Shown here in pieces: positions 44,838 through 52,334 of a DNA stretch of 57,991 bases. The DNA lies in contig JARLJI010000135.1 of assembly GCA_031291295.1 (NCBI GenBank), positions 1 to 57,991 on the forward strand, in the 5' to 3' direction. The notes under the pieces were generated by a model. That model was not told the DNA's origin, ran no database searches, and was given only the letters and a program-made list of their open reading frames with translations. Numbering within the stretch: position 1 is the first letter of the stretch; each line of letters opens with the position of its first letter. Position numbers and translations under genes: made by a program. This DNA comes from Rhodoferax sp. (GTDB taxonomy: Bacteria > Pseudomonadota > Gammaproteobacteria > Burkholderiales > Burkholderiaceae_C).

Positions 44838-45284
44838 ATGACCGAATCAACAGGCCAAAAAAGCATCCTTGGTGCAATTGCCTTTTCCGTTGCGGGGCTG
44901 CCTCTTCTTGTGATCGGCTCTGATTTACTTTTTCTAACGCTTAGTTCTCGGCTAACGAATAGTGGCCGGGTCGCAACCACGGCCTTTTGTATTGGTGCGT
45001 TCTCTACGATTGGTGGCTTGTTGTGTCTCAAGAGAGCATGGTCGTACGCAGCAGGTACAGCTCGAACTTTGACCATTAAGACCACTGGACCAGTGGGTAA
45101 AACCATCGGAATAGCTGCGTTAGCAGGCAAAGGTCTTACCGATTTACAAAAAATCCATCTACAGTTCTTTTCAACGCATGGATGGCTAATTCCTGCTGCT
45201 CTAGGCTCACTGGTTATGGCTCCAATCGTAGTTTGGGGCTGGCAGCGATTTCGAAAGTCGGCTGCGTCAGCTTCCGTAGATTGA
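44838..45284 (+). CDS. AT-rich membrane protein of unknown function between inverted repeats
   Basis: 148 residues from ATG 44838. A TTG at 44757 would extend it to 175 residues, but the extra part does not look membrane- or domain-like. Three hydrophobic segments: SILGAIAFSVAGLPLLVIGS, VATTAFCIGAFSTIGGLLCL and WLIPAALGSLVMAPIVVWGW. In between is GTARTLTIKTTGPVGKTIGI. GC content is visibly lower (under 50%) than the ~65-70% of neighbours, with A/T-ending codons, so it was probably acquired. I do not recognise a family. Confidence 0.65.
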   Translation: MTESTGQKSILGAIAFSVAGLPLLVIGSDLLFLTLSSRLTNSGRVATTAFCIGAFSTIGGLLCLKRAWSYAAGTARTLTIKTTGPVGKTIGIAALAGKGLTDLQKIHLQFFSTHGWLIPAALGSLVMAPIVVWGWQRFRKSAASASVD

Positions 45285-45384
45285 TCGTGTGCGCCTCGTG
45301 CGAATCAGCGAAGTACTCCATCAATCCAGTGGACAACAATCCATCGCGTCTCCGTCTCTGCCATTGCGTCTGATGTGGATATCT

Positions 45385-45412
45385 CCAAGGACGCGCCGTG
45401 GCGCGTCCTTGG
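45385..45412. other. Perfect 13-bp inverted repeat with 2-base loop
   Basis: CCAAGGACGCGCC-GT-GGCGCGTCCTTGG. It sits just inside the right inverted repeat, ~100 bp after the AT-rich gene. No T-run follows on either strand, so it is not a classic terminator; it may be a cruciform or an element end. Confidence 0.7.
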
Positions 45413-45680
45413 GGGCTGTTCGATTGTTTGTTTCTCTGCCGTCCTGGCACGGCTGAGCAGCGCAGGGGAAGATGGATCAGGGCTGGCGTTGTCTGAGCCC
45501 GCAGGGCGAGTTTAGCCAGACCCCATCTGCACCGAGCAGCGCAAGGAACCCCGAAGGGGCCGTGTCTGCGGCTGCCCTTTCTTTTGGTGACTTTTCTTTG
45601 GGCACGCAAAGAAAAGTTACTGCGCCGTCGGGCGCACATCCCGACTCCCGCCTGCCGCGCGGGAACACGGCCAGCCAACA
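45413..45680 (-). repeat. Right copy of ~265-bp inverted repeat (IR-R)
   Basis: Inverse copy of 44490-44752. Its outer end lies 5 bases from the alr stop codon. The hairpin at 45590-45617 (ACTTTTCTTTG ... CAAAGAAAAGT) has two base pairs changed relative to IR-L on both sides of the stem. On the plus strand a frame without gaps relative to IR-L is open (LSPQGEFSQTP ... FGDFSLGTQRKVTAP). The gap 45285-45685 holds only this repeat, the 13-bp palindrome and ~100 bp of AT-rich sequence. Confidence 0.85.
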
Positions 45681-45685
45681 AAACC

Positions 45686-46780
45686 CTACTCCACCACGAC
45701 CGGCACCCGCAACGCCAACGCGCACATCAACTCATACCCCACCGTCCCCCCCGCCAGCGCCACCTCGTCGATCGACAACACGGCACCATTCGCCGCCCGC
45801 CCCCACAGCGTGACGTCGGACCCAAAGCCCGCGTCGGGCACGGGCGTGAGGTCCACCGTGATCATGTCCATGCTGACGCGCCCGACCATGCGCGTGCGCA
45901 CGCCGTTCACCAGCACCGGGGTGCCGGTGCTGCAGTGGCGCGGGTAGCCGTCGGCGTAGCCGCAGGCCACGACGCCGATGCGCAGCGGCGCGTCGGCCAC
46001 AAAGCTTGAGCCATAGCCGACGCCAGCTCCCGCCGTCAGCTGCTGGATAGCTATGATTTTTGCAGCAAGCGTCATGGCCGGCTGCAATTCCCAGTGCGCC
46101 GCATCGTGCTCGGGAAAGTCGGGTGCGCTGCCGTACACCGCGATGCCGGGGCGCACCCAGTCCGAGCGCAGCGGCGCGCCGCCCTCGTGGCGCAGCGTGG
46201 CGGCGCTGTTGCTGAGCGTGCGCTCGCCGGGCAGGTCCTGCGTGGCGGCGTTGAACACCGCGAGCTGCTGCGCAATGCCCCTGGCGCCATCGGCGTCGCT
46301 GAAGTGCGTCATCAACGAGATCTCGTCCACCTGCGGCAGCGCATTGAGCCGCGTCCACGCGGCGCGGTAGCGCTGCGGCGCGAAGCCCAGGCGGTTCATG
46401 CCGGAATTCATCTTGAGGAACACGCGCTGCGGCGCCTGCGTCTTGTGCGTGGCGAGCATGTCGATCTGCTCGTCGCAATGCACCGTGTGCCACAGGCCCA
46501 GGCGCGAGCACAGCTCCAGGTCGCGCACCTCGAACACGCCTTCCAGCAGCAGGATCGGCCCGCGCCAGCCCAGGGCGCGCACGCGCTCGGCCTCGCCCAG
46601 GTCCAGCAGCGCAAAGCCGTCGGCGCCGCGCAGGCCCTCGTACACGCGTTCGATGCCGTGCCCGTAGGCGTTGGCTTTGACGACGGCCCAGACGCGGGCA
46701 TCGGGCGCGGCCTGGCGCGCGCGCGCCAGGTTGTGGCGCAGGGACTCTGGATGGATGGTGGCCTGGATCGGACGGGGCAT
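45686..46780 (-). CDS. alr: Alanine racemase
   Basis: 364-residue PLP enzyme that makes D-alanine for peptidoglycan. [19 protein letters not shown] holds the PLP Lys, [12 protein letters not shown] and [10 protein letters not shown] follow, [13 protein letters not shown], then the C-terminal beta domain with GVGYGSSF (catalytic Tyr), [10 protein letters not shown] and [13 protein letters not shown]. The start ATG 46780 ([12 protein letters not shown]) is fixed by the family; a much longer antisense-open frame upstream lies inside lplT. An AT-rich patch (46037-46072) codes [13 protein letters not shown] and looks repeat-derived. Divergent from lplT across 129 bp. Confidence 0.95.
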   Translation of the reverse strand: MPRPIQATIHPESLRHNLARARQAAPDARVWAVVKANAYGHGIERVYEGLRGADGFALLDLGEAERVRALGWRGPILLLEGVFEVRDLELCSRLGLWHTVHCDEQIDMLATHKTQAPQRVFLKMNSGMNRLGFAPQRYRAAWTRLNALPQVDEISLMTHFSDADGARGIAQQLAVFNAATQDLPGERTLSNSAATLRHEGGAPLRSDWVRPGIAVYGSAPDFPEHDAAHWELQPAMTLAAKIIAIQQLTAGAGVGYGSSFVADAPLRIGVVACGYADGYPRHCSTGTPVLVNGVRTRMVGRVSMDMITVDLTPVPDAGFGSDVTLWGRAANGAVLSIDEVALAGGTVGYELMCALALRVPVVVE

Positions 46781-46909
46781 GGTGGCGACAGCAAAGCAGT
46801 AATAGTTGGCATTTTGGCACCGCAGGGGCATGCTATAACCCTTTGATATCAGGAGACCCCATAAATCATCGCGCATCAGATTCGCTGATGCCGTGACCAG
46901 CAGCAGTTC

Positions 46910-48193
46910 ATGAAGCGCGGCTTTTACACCATCATGTCGGCCCAGTTTTTCAGTTCGCTGGCCGACAACGCGTTGTTCGTGGCCGCCGTGGAACTGATCC
47001 GCACCGGCGGCGGCGCCGAATGGCAGCGCGCGGCACTGGTGCCGATGTTCGCGCTGTTCTATGTGATCCTCGCGCCTTTCGTCGGCGCCTTCGCCGACGC
47101 GCAGCCTAAGGGCAAAGTCATGTTCATCAGCAACGCCATCAAGATGCTGGGCTGTCTGCTGATGCTGGTGGGCACGCATCCGCTGATGGCTTACGCGGTG
47201 GTGGGGCTGGGCGCCGCGTCCTACTCGCCAGCCAAGTACGGCATCCTGACCGAGCTGCTGCCGGCCTCGCAACTGGTCAAGGCCAACGGCTGGATCGAGG
47301 GACTGACGATTGCCTCCATCATTCTGGGCGTGCTGCTCGGCGGGCAGCTGGTGGGGCATCAGGTCTCGAGCATGCTGCTGTCGTTTGATTTTCCGTACAT
47401 CAACACTGGCATCAACACGCCGCCGCAGGCCGCGATCGTGGTGCTGATCTTTGTCTACGCGCTGGCCGCGTGGTTCAACTTGCGCATCCCGCTGACCGGC
47501 GTGGAGATGCGCCCCATGTCGCGCACGTTCCTGGAGCTGGTGCCCGACTTCCTGAGCTGCAACTCGCGCCTGTGGCACGACAAGCTGGGCCAGATCTCGC
47601 TGGCCACCACCACGCTGTTCTGGGGCGTGAGCGGCAACCTGAAATACATCGTTCTGGCGTGGAGCGCGCTGGCGCTGGGCTACAGCACCACGCAGGCGTC
47701 CTCGCTGGTCGGCGTGGTTGCGATCGGCACGGCGGTCGGGGCGATCGTGGCCTCGATGCGCATGCGGCTGGACACCGCCACCCGCGTGATCCCGATGGGC
47801 ATTGCCATGGGCGTGCTGGTGATTTTGATGAACTACATCCACAACGTCTGGATCGCCGCGCCGTTCCTGATCCTGCTGGGCGGCCTGGGCGGCTTTCTGG
47901 TCGTGCCCATGAACGCGCTGCTGCAGCACCGCGGCCACAACCTGATGGGTGCGGGCCGCTCCATTGCCGTGCAGAACTTCAACGAGCAGGCCTGCATCCT
48001 GATCCTGGGCGCGTTCTACAGCCTCTCGACCGGCCTGGGCCTGTCGGCCTTCGGCGCCATCACCACCTTTGGCGTGGTGGTTGCATTCATGATGTGGATG
48101 ATCCTGCGCTGGTACAAGCACAACTGCGTCAAGTACCGCGACGAGATCGAACATTTGCTCGCCATTGCGCGCAGCGACACCCTGCACGGATGA
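46910..48193 (+). CDS. lplT: Lysophospholipid transporter LplT
   Basis: 427-residue MFS protein with ~12 helices. [20 protein letters not shown] is the LplT start, then [40 protein letters not shown] and [20 protein letters not shown]. LplT flips lysophospholipids to the cytoplasmic side for reacylation. The usual partner aas is not next to it. The next gene overlaps its stop by 4 bp. Confidence 0.92.
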   Translation: MKRGFYTIMSAQFFSSLADNALFVAAVELIRTGGGAEWQRAALVPMFALFYVILAPFVGAFADAQPKGKVMFISNAIKMLGCLLMLVGTHPLMAYAVVGLGAASYSPAKYGILTELLPASQLVKANGWIEGLTIASIILGVLLGGQLVGHQVSSMLLSFDFPYINTGINTPPQAAIVVLIFVYALAAWFNLRIPLTGVEMRPMSRTFLELVPDFLSCNSRLWHDKLGQISLATTTLFWGVSGNLKYIVLAWSALALGYSTTQASSLVGVVAIGTAVGAIVASMRMRLDTATRVIPMGIAMGVLVILMNYIHNVWIAAPFLILLGGLGGFLVVPMNALLQHRGHNLMGAGRSIAVQNFNEQACILILGAFYSLSTGLGLSAFGAITTFGVVVAFMMWMILRWYKHNCVKYRDEIEHLLAIARSDTLHG

Positions 48194-49113
48194 GCGCCGC
48201 GCCGGGTCGCACCAAAGGCGCACTGCTGCCCGCGGCCGCGTTGATGTTCAATGCCTTCGTGTGGGGCGTGTCGTGGTGGCCGTTGCGCCAGCTAGAAGCG
48301 CATGGCGTGCATCCGCTGTGGGCCACCGCCATCATTTACGTGGTCTCGCTGGGCTGCCTGCTGGCGGCCCGGCCGCTGGCCTGGCGGGGCCTGTTGCAGC
48401 ATCCCCTGCTGTGGCTGCTGATGGCCGCCTCGGGCCTGACCAACATCAGCTTCAACTGGGCCGTGACCGTGGGCGACGTGGTGCGCGTGGTGCTGCTGTT
48501 TTACCTGATGCCACTCTGGGCGGCGTTGCTGGCGTGGCCGCTGCTGGGCGAGAAGCCCACGGCCATCTCGCTGTCGCGCATGTCGCTGGCGCTGGTCGGC
48601 GTGGTGATCGTGCTCAAGACGGGCGACTCGGCCTGGCCGGTGCCCGAGAGCGTGGCCGACTGGCTCGCCCTGATGGGCGGCTTCAGCTTCGCACTCACCA
48701 ACATCCTGCTGCGCCGGCTCAACCACACGCCGGCCGAGTCGCGCGTGCTGGCGATGTTCAGCGGCGGCGCGCTGATGGCCACATCGGCGGCGTGCCTGGG
48801 CATGGCCCGCGGCGTGGTGGCGCTGCCGCCGGCACCGGCGGCCTCTTGGCTGGTGTTTGCCGTGGCGCTGAGCCTGGCGTTCCTGATCGGCAACCTGGCG
48901 CTGCAATACGGCGCCGCGCGGCTCAGCTCGCACGGCACGGCGCTGATCATGCTCTCGGAAGTGGTATTTGCCAGTGCCTCGTCGGTCGCTATGGGCGCGG
49001 CCGGGCTGACGGGCCGCACCTGGCTGGGCGGCGGCCTGATCCTGCTTGCGGCCCTGTGGTCGGCCCTGTCCGACGACAAGCCCGCGCCGTCGGCGCGCCG
49101 GCGCGCGGGCTAG
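48190..49113 (+). CDS. EamA/DMT-family transporter
   Basis: 307 residues with ten predicted helices in two EamA repeats: [20 protein letters not shown] ... [20 protein letters not shown] in the first and [16 protein letters not shown] ... [20 protein letters not shown] in the second. Such transporters export amino acids or metabolites; the substrate is unknown. The start overlaps the lplT stop (ATGA). Its TAG stop and the opposite gene's stop share the palindrome CTAG. Confidence 0.9.
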   Translation: MSAAPGRTKGALLPAAALMFNAFVWGVSWWPLRQLEAHGVHPLWATAIIYVVSLGCLLAARPLAWRGLLQHPLLWLLMAASGLTNISFNWAVTVGDVVRVVLLFYLMPLWAALLAWPLLGEKPTAISLSRMSLALVGVVIVLKTGDSAWPVPESVADWLALMGGFSFALTNILLRRLNHTPAESRVLAMFSGGALMATSAACLGMARGVVALPPAPAASWLVFAVALSLAFLIGNLALQYGAARLSSHGTALIMLSEVVFASASSVAMGAAGLTGRTWLGGGLILLAALWSALSDDKPAPSARRRAG

Positions 49114-50330
49114 GCGTTGATTGGGGGTGCGGCAAAGCGCGCCATCGCACCGCCCAGCGCGATCTCGTCGAACGGGCGGACCAGGCAGGCATCGCATCCG
49201 GCCAGTCGCGCGCGCAGCCTGCCGAACCAGCCGCTCTGGCTCGACAGCACCAGCAGCACCGCGGGCCGCGTGCCGTTGGCGTTTTTTTGCCGGCGCACGG
49301 CGCGGCAGGCCTGAAACACGCTCATGTCGGCCACCGGCTCGTTCACAAACACCAGCCGGTACGAACGCTTCGCGAGCTGTTGCACGGCCTCGGCCCCGCT
49401 GCGCACCAGGTCGGCACGAAAGCCCTGCTGCTGCAAATGCCGCTCCAGGGTGCGCCGGGACAGATCTCCCGCATCGACCACCAGCACAGAGTCGTCTGAG
49501 GGCTCCGGCACGACGGCGGGTGAGATCTGGTCGGCCCGGTCGGCCGGGTCCGCTCCCTGCTGGCGGACCTCGTTGCGGATTGGCATTGGCGGCATTGGTG
49601 GCACCGGTGGCGCGACAGGCACCACCACCGGCGCGATCGCCGCCAGTGCGGCAGGCACGGGCGCCGGCACGGTAGCGGGATAAGAGGGGGAGTTCACGCG
49701 CCGCGCCTCGCGCCACAGCTCGATGCTCGCGGGGTCGATCGCCTCGACCGGCGCCGGTGCGGCAGGGGCGGCGGCAGGGCGGCTGGCCGGCAGCTCGTCG
49801 CCCGGCACATAAGGCTGGGTCGCCTGAAAGCCGCTCGCGTCGGACGCCGGCGCGGCGCGCGGCATCTCCAGCGGCGCAAACGGTTCGGTGGCGGCAAAGG
49901 CCGGCCACAGGTCGGAGGCCCCGCCCGCCAGCGACTCCCCGGCGTACGCGGCCGCGGGCATCGTCGAGGGCTCGAACGGCACGGTCTGGGCAAATTCGGC
50001 GGGCCGGCCCGGGTTCTGCACCGCGGACAACCCCAGCGCACGCACCGCTTCGAGCACTGCCAGCAACTGAAACGGCCGGCGCTGCAGGGGCCAGCCCGTG
50101 CCGGCATCCGACTGGCCGATCAACAGGACGTTGGCCGAGGGCTGGGCACTCCACAACCTGCGCACCGCGTCCACATCGTCGGCATTGGCCAGCACGACAT
50201 GAGCCTCGTGCGTATCGGCCACGATGACATAGCCCTGCCCCGTGCGCGCCGCCAGGCGAAACAGCGCATGGAAGGCCGAGAGTTCATTGGGCGGGAAGCC
50301 CACCAGGGCAAGGGATTGGGGCGTGCTCAT
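49110..50330 (-). CDS. Protein with degenerate C-terminal receiver domain
   Basis: 406 residues. The N-terminal ~100 residues (SLALVGFPPNELSAFHALFR ... VLLIGQSDAG) resemble a receiver-like or ParA-accessory alpha/beta fold. Residues ~110-275 are Pro/Ala/Val-rich and probably disordered. The C-terminal ~115 residues follow a receiver pattern, SVLVVDAGDLSRRTLERHLQ ... YRLVFVNEPVADMSVF ... CLVRPFDE, but the phospho-acceptor Asp is replaced (VNEP), the acidic pair is reduced (VDAG), and the Lys is Arg (VRPF). It is therefore unlikely to be phosphorylated. No DNA-binding domain is seen. Confidence 0.75.
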   Translation of the reverse strand: MSTPQSLALVGFPPNELSAFHALFRLAARTGQGYVIVADTHEAHVVLANADDVDAVRRLWSAQPSANVLLIGQSDAGTGWPLQRRPFQLLAVLEAVRALGLSAVQNPGRPAEFAQTVPFEPSTMPAAAYAGESLAGGASDLWPAFAATEPFAPLEMPRAAPASDASGFQATQPYVPGDELPASRPAAAPAAPAPVEAIDPASIELWREARRVNSPSYPATVPAPVPAALAAIAPVVVPVAPPVPPMPPMPIRNEVRQQGADPADRADQISPAVVPEPSDDSVLVVDAGDLSRRTLERHLQQQGFRADLVRSGAEAVQQLAKRSYRLVFVNEPVADMSVFQACRAVRRQKNANGTRPAVLLVLSSQSGWFGRLRARLAGCDACLVRPFDEIALGGAMARFAAPPINA

Positions 50331-50461
50331 AACGGTATTGTCGTCTGACGAATGGATGCAAAATGCGGGGTTGCCAGAGAGTCCTGGCGCCGCAGGCGCT
50401 GCAATTTCTGCCGATGTTGCGGGAAGATGCTACAAATAGCAACCAGACCACCGGAGGCCAT

Positions 50462-50947
50462 ATGCCTACTATTTACGATTTCGAAGCCCAGCAGATGGAC
50501 GGCAAGCGCGTGCCGCTCAAAAATTTCGCCGGCAAGGCCTTGTTGATCGTGAACACGGCCAGCGCCTGCGGCTTCACGCCGCAGTTCGCCGGGCTGGAGC
50601 AGCTGCACGAGACCTATGGCAGCCGGGGACTGGTGGTGCTGGGTTTTCCGTGCAACCAGTTCGGCTCGCAGGACCCCGGCAGCAACGACGAGATCGCAAG
50701 CTTTTGCCAGCTCAACTACGGCGTGAGCTTTCCGATGATGGCCAAGATCGACGTCAACGGCACCAAGGCAGACCCGCTGTACCAGTGGCTCACGGCCGAG
50801 GCCCCCGGCCTGCTCGGCCTCAAGGCCATCAAGTGGAACTTCACCAAGTTCCTGATCGGCAAGGACGGCCACGTGATCAAGCGCTACGCACCGACCGACA
50901 CGCCCAAGAGCCTGACGAAGGACATCGAGGCCGCGCTGGCCGCCTGA
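50462..50947 (+). CDS. Glutathione peroxidase family protein
   Basis: 161 residues, thioredoxin fold. LIVNTASACGFTPQFAGLEQ holds the peroxidatic Cys, VLGFPCNQFGSQDPGS the resolving Cys and Gln, and IKWNFTKFLIGKDGHVIKRY the Trp-Asn pair. Non-selenium GPx (BsaA/BtuE-like), reducing peroxides with thioredoxin or glutathione. Cytoplasmic. GGAGG at 8 bp before ATG 50462 decides the start. Divergent from the receiver-domain gene. Confidence 0.94.
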   Translation: MPTIYDFEAQQMDGKRVPLKNFAGKALLIVNTASACGFTPQFAGLEQLHETYGSRGLVVLGFPCNQFGSQDPGSNDEIASFCQLNYGVSFPMMAKIDVNGTKADPLYQWLTAEAPGLLGLKAIKWNFTKFLIGKDGHVIKRYAPTDTPKSLTKDIEAALAA

Positions 50948-50962
50948 ATTCAAGAAAAACAA

Positions 50963-51011
50963 GCCTAAAGCCCTTGAAGGGCATGGGCTTACAGCTATCT
51001 ATTCAATAGCA
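50963..51011 (+). repeat. Dispersed ~49-bp repeat, copy B
   Basis: GCCTAAAGCCCTTGAAGGGC ... CAGCTATC-TATTCA-ATAGCA, 15 bp after the peroxidase stop. It fills most of the 87-bp gap to the LuxR-type gene and is the copy closest to copy A. Confidence 0.75.
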
Positions 51012-51034
51012 AACATCAAACGATACCGGCAGGA

Positions 51035-52240
51035 ATGGCGGGAAGCGCCTACACTGACTTAGAAGAAGGTCACAAGGCCCCCGACACTATGCCGCCCCCC
51101 GCCGCTGCACCCCCCAGGCCGAGCCAGGACGAGGTTCTGCACAGTCTTTACGGCGCGGTGGGGCTCGACGAGGCCTGGACCGACACCCTGCGCGTGCTGG
51201 CCGGCTACTTCGATGCCAGCATCGGCCTGCTGGTGGTGGCGGGCGAAGGGCAACGCGACCAGAGTTTCTACGCCGCCTGGAACCACACGGAGGCCGCGGC
51301 GCGGGCCTATTCCGACCACTGGTGGCGGCACGATGTGATCCTGCAGACCGCGCTGGAGAAGGATTTGTTCGTGCGCGGCATGATCATTCGCGGCAGCGAT
51401 CTGGTGCCGCCCGAAGAGCTGCGCCGCAGCGCCTTTTACCAGCAATACCTGTCCACCCTGCCGGCCGAGCATTTCATGGGCTGCGTCATGTCCGACGGGC
51501 GCGACGAAGCCCTGGCGCCGCCCATGCACCTGAGTTTCTTCCGCCCGCCCGATGCGCCCGACTTCAGCGATGCGAACCTGTCGGACCTGGCCGCGCTGTA
51601 CCCGCACATTCACCGCGCCTTCAATCTGCACTGGCAGCTGCGCAGCACGCGCGAACAGGTCGGCCTGTTTCACCAGGGCCTGGATGGATTCGACTTTGGC
51701 GTGGTGATCATCGACTCCGCCAACCGCGTGCGCCATGCCAACACCGCCGCGCGCCAGCTGGCCGGCGATCCGCTGCACGCCGCACTGCTCGAAGGGCTGC
51801 CCCGCGTGGTGCCCGGCGCGGGCGCGCTGGCGCAATTGCTGAAGACCTGCGCGCTGGGCCAGGGCGGCGGCGCGATCTCGCTGGGGCAGGACGACAGCCG
51901 CCTGCTGGCGCTCGCGCTGCCGCTGGCCGCCCCCAAGGCGACGTCCGCGGGACGCACCCGCGCATCGGTGGTGCTGATGCTGATCGACCCGCGCAAGCGA
52001 TCGTACGCAGCGCTTGACTACGTGATGCGCGCCTTCAAGCTGAGCCGGGCCGAGGCCCGGCTGTTGCCGCTGCTGTTCGAAAACCGCACGCCGGCCGAGA
52101 TGGCGCAGCTGCTGGACGTGAAGATCGCCACGGTGCGCACCCAGCTCTCCGCCATCTTTGCCAAGACCGGCACCACGCGCCAGCAGGAGTTGATCCGCCT
52201 GCTGGGCTCGGTGCCGCCGGTGCAGCGCTTTCGTCACTGA
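51035..52240 (+). CDS. LuxR-type helix-turn-helix transcriptional regulator
   Basis: 401 residues. The C-terminal HTH, LSRAEARLLPLLFENRTPAE then MAQLLDVKIATVRTQLSAIF, is LuxR/FixJ-type. Upstream is a ~190-residue sensor-like region (YFDASIGLLVVAGEGQRDQS ... YPHIHRAFNLHWQLRSTREQ) and a PAS-like part around FGVVIIDSANRVRHANTAAR. There is no receiver domain. The ligand is unknown. The start at 51035 is weakly supported; MPPPAAAPPRPSQDEV at 51089 is an alternative. It converges with amtB. Confidence 0.82.
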   Translation: MAGSAYTDLEEGHKAPDTMPPPAAAPPRPSQDEVLHSLYGAVGLDEAWTDTLRVLAGYFDASIGLLVVAGEGQRDQSFYAAWNHTEAAARAYSDHWWRHDVILQTALEKDLFVRGMIIRGSDLVPPEELRRSAFYQQYLSTLPAEHFMGCVMSDGRDEALAPPMHLSFFRPPDAPDFSDANLSDLAALYPHIHRAFNLHWQLRSTREQVGLFHQGLDGFDFGVVIIDSANRVRHANTAARQLAGDPLHAALLEGLPRVVPGAGALAQLLKTCALGQGGGAISLGQDDSRLLALALPLAAPKATSAGRTRASVVLMLIDPRKRSYAALDYVMRAFKLSRAEARLLPLLFENRTPAEMAQLLDVKIATVRTQLSAIFAKTGTTRQQELIRLLGSVPPVQRFRH

Positions 52241-52264
52241 GTCGCGCGGCACCGGCGGTCATGC

Positions 52265-52297
52265 AAAAAAAACGGCCTCCACCAGGGAGGCCGTTTT
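52265..52297 (-). terminator. Terminator between luxR-type gene and amtB
   Basis: AACGGCCTCC-ACCAG-GGAGGCCGTT with TTTTTTTT on the minus strand and TTTT on the plus strand. Strong for amtB and probably bidirectional. Confidence 0.9.
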
Positions 52298-52334
52298 CGC
52301 GGCGCGAGGCAGTCGCGCCGGTGGGTCTTGCAGG

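Noticed and set aside
44490..45680. Insertion sequence
   Set aside because: The enclosed protein has no DDE, HUH or serine/tyrosine recombinase motif, and no target-site duplication is evident, so it is not called an IS.
46810..46835. Sigma-54-like TGGCACC-GCAG-GGGCA upstream of lplT
   Set aside because: The -12 part is poor and no activator site is seen; more likely a chance match in GC-rich DNA.
46781..48223. Apparent 480-residue N-terminal extension of alr
   Set aside because: Antisense to lplT, rich in His/Arg/Gln as usual for shadow frames; alanine racemase starts at MPRPIQA.
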